Shown: positions 25,601 to 38,052 of the stretch, piece after piece
How positions within the stretch are numbered: position 1 is the stretch's first letter
Layout: each line of letters begins with the position of its first letter
From: Neelides folsomi
Taxonomy: Eukaryota > Arthropoda > Collembola > Neelipleona > Neelidae
NCBI GenBank assembly: GCA_034687125.1
Contig: JAQGBZ010000147.1
Location: 62,001 to 126,000, forward strand
Length of the DNA: 64,000 nucleotides
Direction of reading: 5' to 3'
Position numbers and translations under genes: made by a program
The notes under the pieces: generated by a model
What the model was told of the DNA's origin: nothing
The model's database searches: none
Seen by the model: the letters and a program-made list of their open reading frames with translations, nothing else

Positions 25601-26663
25601 AACAAGCTCTTTCTATTTACACGTGGATTTTAAAAGACATATACAAAGGAATAGAATACTGCCAAAAGGTTTACGACAAGACTGATTCAACTAAAAAAGA
25701 TGTAAAGCATAATTATTGATTTTATGTTTGTTTATAATATTTGGCACATCTAAGAATGTATTAAATCTTATTGATGGTTGGTTTTATTAGCAATTTTAAA
25801 AATAATCCTTCACTATTTCTCCATTTTTCAGGTATATTCAATTTTTATAAAATTACTTTTGAATCCTCCAACAAGTTTAATACCGGGTGTTGTATTTGAG
25901 CACTTCAACGAAAAGGAAAAACCTGATCTTAATACAGCAATAAAAATCCTTCATAATTATGCTCCATTTATTGAACCTATAAGGGTAAGATTACTTATTT
26001 TTCATAATATTAAATGATAAAATAATATTAATCAAGTTTATTTAATAGGCCTTGAATTGTCTTCACGATGATATTGAGATTCAAGATGTACAAAATTTTT
26101 TGAAAACTAGCGTTCAAAATCATCTTTCAGAAAAGAGAAAGTTACTTATTCGAAAAGGACTTGTTCAATCAGAGTTTTTGAGGGTAAATAACTTATCGAG
26201 AAATATTCTTACTACAAATTACTACACATACCTACCTATTCAATAATTTTGTAAAAAATAATTTGACTTAAATAAACCTTATTTGCAAATATAAAAAAGT
26301 TATAAATATAGACTTTTTATATACTTGATAACAATTTTTACTTTAAACCTTTTCAGGCTGCAAATGAAAAAATTTCGTGCGAGTCCGAATCTTTTACAAT
26401 AACTGATGCGACTATTTGTTTAGTTTGTAAAAAACGTTTTCAAGAAACAAAGTTAGTTAAAAATATAAACAATGATTCTGTCTTATATGCAAATGTTTCA
26501 TATTTATTAAAATTATACTACATTATCTGTTAAAAGTATTGTGAAACATTCTGATTAATAATTTTATTTAGATTAATTTTTAATAATTATTTTTATTTTC
26601 AGTGCCTTTGCTCGCCTTCCAGACGGATCACTTGCTCATTATGCATGTCAGGACAATCAATGA
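22620..26663 (+). CDS. Vps39: VPS39 / Vam6, HOPS complex subunit
   Basis: Subunit of the HOPS tether that links Rab7 membranes for late endosome-lysosome fusion. Fifteen exons: 22620-22728, 22816-22989, 23072-23172, 23296-23508, 23608-23782, 23856-24100, 24220-24349, 24464-24606, 24690-24821, 24900-25467, 25553-25701, 25832-25984, 26049-26183, 26357-26451, 26603-26663, giving 860 aa (human about 880). The N-terminal citron-homology (CNH) beta-propeller shows PLQISCI, LLVGTKEGHLLIYKI and RGASLF. The middle is the clathrin-repeat region (QYAFDLFCKKKFTEALDIF, DDGLKIFIEDMLEVESLPR, IPYLKHIIHSWGET). The C-terminal zinc-binding domain retains CLVCKKRF, NAFARLPDGS and HYAC. The related TGFBRAP1 is less similar at the N-terminus. 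Two introns are stop-free multiples of three (see findings). Confidence 0.95.
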
Positions 26664-27852
26664 ATATTTTAAATAATTATAGTTTAAGTAACATGTTATC
26701 ACTTAATTGTGATTCCGAATGTAAGTAAGCCATTTTAAAGTAAAATAATTTAATTACATAACAAAGTATCTTAAGATAGATAGTACTATATTAAGATAAA
26801 AATGTTAAAATCTATATGTACAATAAATCATTTTGATAATTTATTTTGAAATATTTATTACTTATACGAATTGAAATTAGTTTGAACGTAAAAATATTTT
26901 CTAATTTTCATAAATATTGATTATTATAATACAGGTATTACTTTTTAACATAATCATAATAAAAATATTTATACGAATAGAGTATACCTAATTATAGTTA
27001 ATTATAATATAGCTCGTATATTATTAATTCATAAGATATAATATGTAATAATAACATATTTTTATAACATGCATATAATGTGCTATAAATGCAGGCTCTA
27101 GATAATATTTTATGTGAATTTAAATAGGAAACCACAAAAGTTCGAATGCCTCTAACGCAAATCACTATTGTTTCATATCAAACCCATTTCATCGTTTAAA
27201 CAGCTAGCCAAAATTACTAGCAATTTATACTATATTATGTTCATAGTCTTTTCCCTGCCCTGATTTCAATACAATGGCAGGCGTCAACCGTCAAGGGCTC
27301 TTCGTGTGCTGTGTGGTTCAATTTTCCTCGAAAGGGCTAGGCCACTAGACTAACAATAAGGAAAAAGATAATCATTTTACCTTAGGTGTTAGGTATTATG
27401 TTACAAAGGTTGTATTGTATAACATCAGTAATGAGAGTAATGACTAATAATAATAGAGGCACTTGGTAAAAAGTAAAATATAAAAAACAATGGGATTTGC
27501 GTATTATATTGAGTTAGGGGCAAACGCCCCCGTGGAGCTCTTGGTAGCATTTACCCTAGTCTAAAAAATATTTTCGCTATTAACAATAACGACATTACTT
27601 ATTTAGGCACATAAACAAATATATGTAGGTATTAGAGTTTTATCCTAATTATGTATAATAATTATTCTAGTTATCCTATAGGTCTTATGTCTTATTTGAT
27701 GTTAAGTCCGATAATTATAATCGCCAGATTTAAAATATAGATATATTATACATTTTGTATAAAATGGCGTTAATTGAATTAGTACATTATAAGTAACAAT
27801 ACCTACGCAGTGTGTGATGTGTAAATGTCGGTCCGAGTGTGATGAATTAATT
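26664..27852. other. tail-to-tail spacer between VPS39 and CoREST
   Basis: AT-rich spacer holding both 3' ends. A more GC-balanced portion at about 27120-27560 contains a short GGGGC/GCCCC hairpin near 27517 and may be an old repeat, but no coding remnant was recognised. Confidence 0.4.
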
Positions 27853-30800
27853 TTATGAATTTTCATGATTGAATTCTTCAACCAGTTTGTCCAGCTCGTA
27901 CTTTTTCCTATTTGTGGTATAGAAAGTCTTTAAATGTGCTTCGGTTTTCGTTCCGATAACTTCAGATATTAGCTTAAAGTTTTTGCCATATCTTCGAACA
28001 CCTATAACAAAAATATTAAACCATTGTAATTAACTTATAATCTATAAAATATTATTGTACAAACTTACAATTAATATTGCAAATTGTATTATGTAAGGTA
28101 TAATCCCGATTATTAAAATTTAAAAATTACCCTGAGATGCAAGCATGAGTTCCTCATGAGTCCACCTAGAGTTTGTTCTGTTTGGAGCAGTGATAGCAGT
28201 CTCTTTAGGTTTAATTTTAATGCCTTCGTCTTCAGGAATGCCCCGTTTAAGGATTTCTATGCCTTGTTTATTGATTTGAACCTGGATCAAATGAAACAAT
28301 CAGAAAATGCCATGGATTGGATGCAGAAATCCCTACCCGACACTTCATATCTTGGATCTCCTTCTCAAGAGCGTAAAGAGTGACGTTGTCGGCCTGTGGT
28401 GGGGCTGCAGCGAGCATCTCAAGATCTTCATGGTTAATGTGAATTCCTCTTGGAGGGCCCCGTCGTTGACGTACAATTCCGATTCCGAAGAGCGGCCGCT
28501 CTCCCCTCTTGAGAGGCCCTGTAAGGGGTCGGACTTCTCCAGACTTCCTAACAACGAGAGGAAAATCAACAACTCGCCTAAAACCTCTACTCTACAAGGG
28601 CATTCCGGAAAGCAGATAGGATAATTAGGAGTGTAAAAATGAAGAACTATAAAACGTGCAACCAATCGCCGTAAAAAAGTAACGGTATCTTAAAGAAATA
28701 ATAAATAAATTGCAGAGCTTTATTAGATAAAATTTTACATACTTCCAAAATAGGTAGCAAGTATTGCACAAGCTATCCTTCGTGTGTAACTCGGTGGAAG
28801 GAACTCCACAATTCCCACATTTTTTCCCAGAATCCCCGTTGGGCTTCTAGAATCCAAAATTAATTTTTTAAAAGTAAATCAAGGCACGACCAGAAAAGAG
28901 TCTTTTGCCATTATAAGATATATAATAGATTTCTCTCGTTGAAGTTATCCTTGGACAGCGTAAGTTAATTAATGTTAAAACAAACGTAATAAGATAGGTA
29001 TCGACATATTATTTAATACAAATGCTGAAAATTTGAACTTAATCATAAGAATTTGATAGAAATTGTTTACATGCTACCTAATATTCTTTTTATACATAAT
29101 GTTATACAGATATATAATCTTATTATGTATTTATATAATATACCCTCTCATAAATATACATTCACGGAAAAAAATCGATTGAGCAAATGCTAGCTAACCC
29201 TAATTGGTAAGATATTTTATAATTTGATTTTTATCCAGTAAAATATATTTATTATATAAAAAGTAATAGTTAGCAAGAGTCTTCTTCCATTATTACAACG
29301 TCATCGCTGTCGGAATCCGAATGAGAAGGGCGAAGACCCGAGTTCAACTGGGAAATGTGGGTGTAGCCAGTTGTATTTTGAGGGTTCAGGAGACCTGGCG
29401 GAAGAGAAGACTGAGAATCTTCAGTGTCTTCCTGACTAAACTTCTTTGCCTGTCGATCCATCACGCTGCTTTTGCTCTTTAGTTTCTTCCATTTGTAATA
29501 GTAGCGAATCAAACTAGACATCGATTTTTCGGGTAACTAAAATGCAACGAATCAAAATAATTTATTCCTCTGTTCATGATTTAAAAGAAGCAATATGTTC
29601 AAAAAAACTATATGAAAATCCAAGTTATTTATTTTTAAACGTTTAAGAATTTACCATTTGGCGGATTCTATCAAATGCTTTTCCATGATATTGGATCGCC
29701 TGCTCGAAAAGAACCTTATCTTCTACAGTCCATTCTTCTGGATGAGGAGTGAAATTTCCAAGATCATGTAATGATTTCTTAACATCATAACGGTGCCAAA
29801 ACAAAAGTCCGAGAGCCTGTTCTCCCGAATATTGAAACTTATCTCTCGCAACGTTAAGATATTGGTCCACTGCAAAGAAATAAGGGCCACATAAGACTTA
29901 ATTTAAATTAGGACTAATTCAAGTTTATGAATACTTATCCATCAATAAAGTTTTTGAATGTATTATTAAAAATTAAATAATGATGCTAATTATGCATACA
30001 TTCATCGTCTGTGATGCGCTCGCTTGGGCACCAAACCAGCAGTGCCTTGTCGTTTTCCGCCATTGGATTTTGTTCTAGGAATAAATAATTTAATTTGAAT
30101 AAAAAACTCATAAAATATACCAAACTATAATCGGATTCAATTATTTATTAGACATATTTACAGAATATTAAAACTATCCCATAAACTTAATAAAGTTAGT
30201 TCCCTTTTTTAATTAAAAGGAAGTATTTGCCAGGGTATATCAATTACAATAAAGCATTAATTGTATTTCATTAAAAAATAATTATATAAATGAGAATGAC
30301 GATCTTAAAGTCTTAATATCAAAGAAAACGGGTAATGTGCCCAATTAAACGTGAAGTTGACTGAAGCCGAAGGATGATACTGAATGTGAAGCTGACGGAC
30401 AGAACAGAACGTTTTTAACTTGAATTAAAATTTTAAAATAAATAAATATTAACGCGATTTCTAGGTTTTAAACAAAGTGTGGGGATATATGTTACTTTTA
30501 ACATATACCTAGACTGAAAGAGGAGTCAAGTCTGAATTAAATACTTTAAATTAGAATGGGTAGATCCACTAATGATAATGGTGATCTTACATTAGTGTAC
30601 GATTAATCGTTGATTCTGTACTTGAAAATCATTTTTAAAAAATATAAGCGTATTGATAATTACCATCATACCTTATATGTATTATGTTGAAATAAAGTAA
30701 ATGAACTTGAAAATATTTATATGTAAGTAATATTACATTTAAGTAAGGCACTACAATATTAATCTTTAATAATTATTCTACTGCATGTTTACCTTCTCTT

Positions 30801-31017
30801 GGAATTATCATGGGAATTTTAGCTTGGTAGTCCCTCCCAACCCGCATGCCACCGGCTGAAATTTAAAGAACTCCAATTAAAAAATTTCTAATGCTAATTA
30901 AAACTACCGAAGCTGAAAATCTTATGAAATGCACCCCTTTTACTGGTTACAACATAACTCACCCTCAAAATTCAATAAATAATCGCTATTATGCTGCATT
31001 CGCTTCGTTCGTTTCAT
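27853..31017 (-). CDS. CoRest: CoREST / RCOR corepressor with ELM2, two SANT domains and a small zinc finger
   Basis: Chromatin corepressor scaffold that bridges LSD1 and HDAC1/2. Exons in transcript order: 30963-31017, 30793-30855, 30000-30074, 29655-29869, 29297-29536, 28743-28846, 28337-28577, 28131-28281, 27853-28001; about 430 aa. ELM2 begins [14 protein letters not shown] and continues [13 protein letters not shown] and [18 protein letters not shown]1 has [20 protein letters not shown] and [12 protein letters not shown] separate exon carries a C-x2-C-x13-CNTC finger. The linker [17 protein letters not shown] plus a helix ([10 protein letters not shown]) matches the LSD1-binding segment. 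SANT2 has [12 protein letters not shown] and [16 protein letters not shown]. The N-terminus before ELM2 is only 18 residues. The acceptor of exon 28337-28577 is ambiguous by a few codons. Confidence 0.9.
28743..28846 (-). other. CoRest: CoREST zinc-finger exon
   Basis: A 104-nt exon (phase 0 in, phase 2 out) encoding [14 protein letters not shown], a 12-residue spacer, then [10 protein letters not shown]. The C-x2-C-x13-CNxC spacing with aromatic residues after the last Cys resembles a short GATA-type finger. I do not recall this finger in vertebrate RCOR1-3. It lies between SANT1 and the LSD1-binding linker. Confidence 0.75.
29270..29296 (-). other. CoRest: read-through end of the CoREST SANT1 exon (possible short isoform)
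   Basis: If the GTT|GTAATA donor at 29296/29297 is not used, the frame continues for VIMEEDSC and stops at 29270. That yields a CoREST form with ELM2 and SANT1 but without the linker and SANT2. The donor is weak, so both forms are plausible. Confidence 0.4.
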
Positions 31018-33309
31018 TTTGAGCTGATGATCGTGATGATACACAGAATAGGACTATATAGACAGACAGGCAATGCTGGACAATCTTTAATGTCGATTAG
31101 ATCGTATGATGAGAACCAAAAAACGTAATTCGAATTCTATTGCCGTCAATTTGTGGATATGCATTTTATGACAAAATACTATAACTGACTCGTTGAATGA
31201 GTGATTTGGGTGATTCATTATATCACTCGCAAGAAATAAATTCGGCATTAGTATTAAACGTTGATAACTAATTTTTTCCTAAAGTAGATTGGTAGAGTCA
31301 CTGCATTGTGAGACTGACTATTTAGTAAGAAAGGATTCAGAATCACTGGAAGAATTCCTCGCAATTGTTGAGGATCAAGACTTCCGTTTCTTTTACGCTC
31401 ATTGTTGATGTAGAGTAGACGTGAAAATTAGATTGTCATAAAAGATAATTAAAAATCAAGAAATATTTGATTGACAGAGAACCCTATATTCTAATATTAT
31501 GGGATGCGCTGTTTAATTGAAGTATTATTTATAAATATGGTATACCTACTACTCATTTCATCGAAATGTCAAATTGAATTTGAATGTTCAAGAAATTGAA
31601 CTAAAATAGGGATTTGAGTAATTGCACATAAAGAAAAATGAAACAAGATAGCAGGATAGCCCTGACTAGTTGCTTAAATTCAAATTTAATTAAAAAGTCC
31701 CTTAAAACTACGGATATTCCATCCACTCCATACTTTTCATCAGTGGGCGATGGTATTGTATGGTATTTTAAAATTCCTCTTATTATTCGTTTAGTATAAT
31801 AATTTTATTTTATATTCAGCTTTGTTCATCATAAAATATATTTGGGATCGGCGATCTAAATGCTTAATGCTTTGAGCTTGAGCCATTGTAAATGGTTTTT
31901 AACTATTCAAATATATGCAATTTAACAATGTCGAAATATTCAAGTAAAGACCCTCACCCATACCTCCTTCTCTATCTTGGAAAATCTCCATGTAGTGAAC
32001 ATCGCTTTTGGGAGCATTTCCGTTCTCTTCTTCTCTTCTCTCTCTGTCTCCCCACAATTGATGTCCATTGCTTTTCGTCTTCCCAGTTCTAATGAAAATA
32101 AAAATATTGTTAAATAACTCAATATTAAAATGAACAAAGAAAATGGATATTTATCTACAATATCTGTATTCAAATCTTTTCCCTGCTCTATAACTAAAAT
32201 TTTCAATGAGCAGTGTTTAAAATAATTTTAATTTATTAAAAAATCATCGACCAATTATTTATATTGGCCTCTGACCACTTGCTTAATTCCTCTCTACTTT
32301 TAACTTACAACATTTGATAAGAATTTCTTTTCATGTTGAGACTTATATGATGTCCGGCCCTGTTGATGGTAAGCGCCTTGTTCCCGGAAATGAACAAGAG
32401 ACGAGGATGAGGGTGGTAAGTTCCGGCAACAAGGGTCTTAAGAACGATAAATCTCTCGACTCAACGGGGTTGAAAAGCGAGAGCAAAACTCACGACTGCC
32501 GCTAAAGACTCTCTTGTCTTGGACAGCGTCCTTGGAATTGGAGGGAGGGAGAGGGAGGAAGTCCGCCGTCGCTGTGGCTTTACGACCAATGCAACCGCCT
32601 GCGATCTCGACCTCTCGGTACAGTCGGTGATAGAAGGAAGTGACCGCTGTGTTCAGGGGACCATTGCTCCTTGTCGATGACCTCGATGACTGCGCTTTGG
32701 AGCAACGAAGTCCCAATTGCCCCGTCCGTCCACCATGGAGTGCCGAGGGTCACGGGAGAAGGCTCCCTTCAAAAATCGAGATGCCGAAGGCGGATCAGAA
32801 CGGCGCATGAGCTTCATCTTTTCATTTCTAGAATTTTCACATGCTCTCCTTCTTGTCGAGTTTCTCTTTTTCATCTCTCCTCATCTCCATTTACCTTAAT
32901 TTACCCCTAATTAAACCATTTAGTTAAAATTTTAATCTCATCATCGGAATCTCGGACATAGTCGACTTTCAAAAAGCGACCGAACAAAAATTAAAAATAA
33001 ATATAAGCCTTCAAAATCTCGGCTCTCAAAATTTCATTTTCTCAATCAGGCGAGCATTTTATTTTTTACTAATTAACATTAATTTATTAATTCTACTCTT
33101 TCGAATAATAGTATAAGGTATTTGTGTAAACATAGATCCGTAGAAAATCTTATATAAAAATCTTTTATAAATATAGAACCCCGATCTGTCGATCTCTAAC
33201 TTACTTTTAGTGTCCTATAAATGCCTATTGCCGGTTAATATTCTGCACGGTGTGCTCGTTGACTAACAGTATTAAGAACTCACTGGCTTTTTTTGTTTTA
33301 GATTAAATT
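31018..33309. promoter_or_regulatory. divergent intergenic region between CoREST (-) and AHA1 (+)
   Basis: The two genes are read away from each other, so this 2.3-kb region must contain both promoters. A GC- and CpG-rich patch spans about 32340-32780 with open frames on both strands, none resembling a known protein. A plus-strand segment MMSGPVDGKRLVPGNEQET ends at a GTGGTAAGT donor at 32415/32416 and may be a 5' exon of AHA1 or of an unknown transcript. AHA1 has a splice acceptor 8 nt before its ATG, so a spliced leader from this patch is plausible. Confidence 0.4.
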
Positions 33310-35351
33310 ATGGCAAAGTGGGGAGAAGGAGATCCAAGGTGGATTGTTGAAGAAAGACCCGATGCAGTTAATGTCAATAATTGGCACTGGTAAAAATATC
33401 TTGATTCATTAATATTATATTGTGAATAGGAGCGTAGACTAGAATGGAATGGATTAATCTTTAATGAAATCATTTTGTTTAAAGGACCGAAAAGAGTGCA
33501 GAAAGCTGGTCCAAAGAAAAGCTCAAGACACTACTTGTTAATTTGGATTTGGGGAATTGTGCAGGTAAATCAATTTTATAACATATAAACTACACATTAT
33601 AATTTAATAAAATATTCTGTATTCTTATGTCAGAACATAAACTTTTGAATAAAAAAGAAAATTATTTTGTAGGCCCTTGTAAAATCACTAAAATCGAAAA
33701 ATGCGAAGGAGAGGCTACTGCCAATAATCGAAAGGCGAAGATAATTCTTCTCTATGAGTGGGATTTGGAAATGAAATGGAAAGGCAGACTTCATGGAAGT
33801 GACAAAGAAATTTTAGGAACTATTACTATTCCAAATTTGAGCGATGAAAACACCGTATCTGATCTCGACGTAAGTCTCTTATACGATAAATACACCATAT
33901 TAATTATTTGAAACGTGTTGAAAGTGTGTTTCTCGAATCTCGATGTAATGATAAATAAATATTATATTTTGGACATTAATTACATAGATCCAATTTCAAT
34001 TAAAAACTCCATCCGATGAAGGACAATTGATGAAAATTGCCCTTATAGCTGAAGGAACAAAAATCATTCAAGACCAACTGCAAAAATACATTACATGTTT
34101 AAGAGAAGGTAATGGTTCTTTCTTTGCCTTATGTTAAAGGATCCAATATTACAATTTGAAATAATCATATTTAACAATATTATTTGAATCATTACTTTTT
34201 ATTTGATTTTGAAGAGTTCACACAAGGAATGATTTTGCCTAAAAAGGACACAACTCCTAAATGTGATTCTGGAATGTCAAAGCTCTCACTCTCTGGTGAC
34301 AAGGTAAAATGTCTTCAAAATTACTATTTTAATACATAGCATAAATTCAGTATGTATTCATTTATGTATATCTAGGATAGTATTGTAGTATGTATAATAG
34401 CAAATTGCAAAATAGTACCTTATGTTTATTTTATTTACAATTCCAGAATACAGCAAGTAAAGATAGTGTTGAAGCTAAAGGTTCAGCTTCCAAAGAAGTT
34501 GGCCAAGCCACGATGGAATTTTGTGATTTAAAAACATCTGCAACGATGAAATGCACTGCTCATGAATTATACAATGCTTTAACAATTCCTGAGGTTCTTT
34601 CTTGAAATACAAAACTTTTATAATATTAAAAGTTAACTTAACTTAATTAAAAATATTTTTTCAATTAGCTTTTTGCAGCCTTTACTAATGGTTCTGGACA
34701 AATTGATCCTACTGTCGGAGGCAAATTTCACATGTTTGGCGGAAATGTTCATGGAAAAATCATCGAATTGGTATTTTTCTAATATTTATATAAGCTAGTA
34801 TATAAAATAATAATGAATAATAAATTACACAAGAATTTAAATGCATATAATAATGATATTATTATATAATAAAAAAATTAAAAGGAGCAAGATAAGAAAA
34901 TAGTTCAAGAATGGAGATTTAAACACTGGAACGAGGGTCATTTTTCTACTGTTACTTTTGAAATTACACAAAATGAAGATTCGAGTGACGTTTCAGTTAC
35001 TCAAAAAGGAATTCCAAAAAAGTAATCCACTTAAAATAATGTTTTTAAAGATTTTAATTTGTTATATTTTAAACATCATTTTCAAATGCTTATTTTAAAT
35101 CTTACACTTGTTAGAGTACACCTCACTGATAAATACATTAAAATATTTCAGAGAACTCGAGACCACAACAGATGGATGGGAAAGGTATTTAATAACTTTC
35201 AACCCTAAACAAATTTTTGTATTAACAATCAATACGTATTATTACTTAGAGCCATTATTAACATCAATTAACAACTATTTTTCTATTTTTAAATAGGTAT
35301 TACTGGAGTGCTATAAAGCGAACATTTGGATTTGGATCTTTTATTGGTTGA
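33310..35351 (+). CDS. Aha1: AHA1, activator of Hsp90 ATPase
   Basis: Cytosolic co-chaperone that binds the Hsp90 middle domain and stimulates its ATPase. Ten exons: 33310-33389, 33485-33564, 33634-33869, 33988-34108, 34215-34303, 34447-34593, 34669-34770, 34885-35021, 35152-35184, 35297-35351; 359 aa, near the usual 335-350. The N-terminal Hsp90-binding domain has the diagnostic NVNNWHWTEK motif, NNRKAKIILLYEWDLEMKW and IPNLSDENTVSDLD. The C-terminal START-like AHSA1 domain has GGKFHMFGGNVHGKI, VQEWRFKHWNEGHFSTVT and DGWERYYW. A TTTTAG acceptor lies 8 nt before the ATG, implying a 5' UTR intron or spliced leader. Confidence 0.96.
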
Positions 35352-35775
35352 TAAACTGTTTAAACTTTACTTTATGCATTAACCTTGTGAATCGTTTATT
35401 TAAATTATTTAATTGCACTCAAAATGATTATGCAATAGAAAGAAATATTCTATCATGAAATGTTATTGTTTAAAACAAAAACTTTATTAAACTAATTCTT
35501 ATAAATCTATTTTTAAAGAAAGAACTTGAGTTTTGAATTTCCCAGAAAAATTGCTGCCGTTACCAAAAGATTTGATTGATGATTATGTTACTTTTGATTA
35601 TAGTTTAACAAATCAATTATTTATTATAAAGCTCTTTAAATACAAATATAATGGTATGCACATTAATTTAACATTTAGTAAAAAAACAATATTCGCACTG
35701 TAAATTGGAATATTAATAAAGCATTAAACTAAAAGAAAGCAATAATTATTATTATTAAAAGTATGTAGGTAATAT

Positions 35776-35944
35776 TTATTCTGATTCAGAGTCTTCGCTG
35801 CTGTCTGGATCAGTTGAGAAATTTATAATGACAGGTTCAATTTCATCAAGCAAATTATCAAGCTCCCAGTACTTGGCGTCCTCTTTTTGACAGTGTTTAA
35901 TGGCATTTTTCCAGTTTTCCAGTCTTCCAAAACTCAAGTTCTTT
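35776..35944 (-). CDS. unidentified terminal coding exon
   Basis: An open segment after a TTTAAAG acceptor encodes about 55 residues: NLSFGRLENWKNAIKHC, QKEDAKYWELDNLLDEIEPV, then an acidic tail ending SSEDSESE and a stop at 35776. The codon use, charged helical character and acidic tail look like real protein. No upstream exon was identified. It may be an alternative 3' end of EAPP (a GAA|GTATAT donor exists near the EAPP C-terminus, about 36595) or the last exon of another minus-strand gene. I do not recognise the sequence. Confidence 0.45.
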
Positions 35945-36557
35945 CTTTAAAAAATAGACTTATAGTGGCATTTGAAATATTATGAGTTTAAATTTAAATT
36001 CCCGTCTAACAAATGGAAATAAAATTTTGACGACTTAAATTAAACGACGAGCACAGATTGTTTGATATTTTGTAACTTTCCTAAAAATAAAACTTTTGGT
36101 AAAAAGATAATGGGAATAGAAAATAGATTTTCTTGTATAGTATATTATTAGTAAGATTAGTACTAGAAATATAGACAGTAGTTAGGTATTTCCTTTATTG
36201 CTATTATTTTTAGAGTAGAGAAAATTGTAAAATATAATACAAGATATTACTTAATTAGACATTATAATCTAATGTGGCAGAAAAAATTGTAATTTTGGCC
36301 AATTTTTGGCGAATAAAATTATAATTTGATGCTAAAAATTGTTTATTATCATACATGATGTTTTTTATCACAAATTGTTTATTTAATTTTATTTACTATC
36401 AATTATATTTACAATATTTTATCAAAATAATTAGATCTAAGATATAACCATAATTTAATTAAATGAACTTATGGTGGTTATATCGTTAAAAAAAGATATA
36501 AAAATGGATGTTGTTTGAATTGAACATTTTATGACATATACATAATTAAAAAGCCTC

Positions 36558-37658
36558 CTACGAATAAGAGGTTAAAACATTGAAAAAATGATATACTTCA
36601 TCAGAATCAAATACAGCAACTTGTGTGTTGCAAATTTTGCATTTGACAGGATTGAATAAGTCATTTGAAGGTAAATGAGGAAGAGCAAGTAAAGTATCAT
36701 CTCCCTTTTTCCTCTTTTTCCCTTTGTCTCCCTTAAGAGGAACCTTGAGAGTTTCGCTCTTGTTGACTGAACAATTGAGTACAAACATGGCTCTATACTG
36801 CCCCGAGTATGTCTCATGTCTTTGACAGTCGAGACAAAGAGTTGTGAAACAAGCTGGACAATTAAGGACTGCATCTGAATTAGGAAGACTCTTTGACACT
36901 CCCGGCTTTGAATTCCCAGAACTGTCCAATGGGGATTTCTTCATGTATCGTCTTCGTTGTTTGTTCACCCAGGCTTCGTCTTTGTCATCTGCTTGAGGAT
37001 CATAAAAGAGTTCTTCATCAGATTTGAATGCTCGCTTTTTACTCTTTGCATCACATTTTTCTTTTGATTCCCCGTCACTATCATCAGAGTCGAAGTAAAT
37101 ATCATCGTAAAATTTTTTATCCGTTTCGCCAGATGCAGTTTGGCTTGAAGAAGGCTCAGGTTCTTTTTTATTCGATGTTGACTGTGATGGTTCTTCGGAA
37201 AATCTTACGGTCTTCTTTTGTCCTTCTGTAGAGCTTTTATCGGAGTCAGGTTTTGGACTCTGAGATTGAGATGACGTTTTCAATTTATTTAGAGATGAAG
37301 TAGAGGAAGAACGGCTTAATGGCTTTTGATGCTGGACACCTCCCATGGATTCAATTTCAAGGGCCCTTTTATCCAATTCAGCTTCCATTTCTACTTCAAA
37401 ATCAACAATGTCGAGGCTCTTTTTGTTGGCTGACATATTCATCATCTTTAGAAGTTCTTCATTTTCTAATTTTTCTTCTGTGTCGCTAAAATATATTTTT
37501 TACATATGAATAAAATATAAAAGGAATTAAAATTATATAAAATAAACTATTATTTAAAAAGTACATAATAGGGAGTTTATAATATATTACCTGTCCATTT
37601 CAACACGTTCATCATCAGAATCCGAATCGGATCCGAAATCCAAGTAATTGCCTTCCAT
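36558..37658 (-). CDS. Eapp: EAPP, E2F-associated phosphoprotein
   Basis: Nuclear phosphoprotein that modulates E2F-dependent transcription. Two exons: 37591-37658 (MEGNYLDFGSDSDSDDERVE) and 36558-37485; 331 aa. Family hallmarks are FYDDIYFDSDDSDGE, DEELFYDPQADDKDEAWVN, NSDAVLNCPACFTTLCLDCQ (zinc-binding Cys pairs), QYRAMFVLNCSVNKSE, CKICNTQVAVFDSDEVYHFF and the end FFNVLTSYS. The Ser-rich middle (about residues 60-130) is longer than in the human protein. Confidence 0.93.
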
Positions 37659-38052
37659 TATAAAAAACTTTTTATATTGAATAAAGATGATTTTTATATT
37701 TTTTATACTATTTAGATTCTTCAATAAAACTGCTAAATTGACGAATAAGTTATTTAATTAATTAAATGAACAATGGACAATATCTGATTATTGGAGAACT
37801 AAACGCGGAATATGATATAAAAGGGGCCTGTTTATAGAAAGCGACCAACTAAAGACACGTTTCACTCGAGACATTCAACCGTGTTCGGCCTTATGATGGT
37901 TATTGGTAATGGTACATAATTTAATGCAACAATGTAAAAATTAAGGTACTAAAGACAAATAGGTTATTGTGTAATATAATTTTTATTTTTAAGAATATTT
38001 TGTAAGTAGACTATAGACTATATAGGGTTTTATATTTTATTGTAATGGCATG

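Noticed and set aside
27515-27530. GGGGC/GCCCC hairpin
   Set aside because: Five-base stem without a terminator, RNA gene or repeat context.
32438-32910. Overlapping open frames on both strands in a GC-rich patch
   Set aside because: CoREST already has a complete N-terminus at 31017, and none of the frames resembles a protein; treated as promoter or leader sequence.
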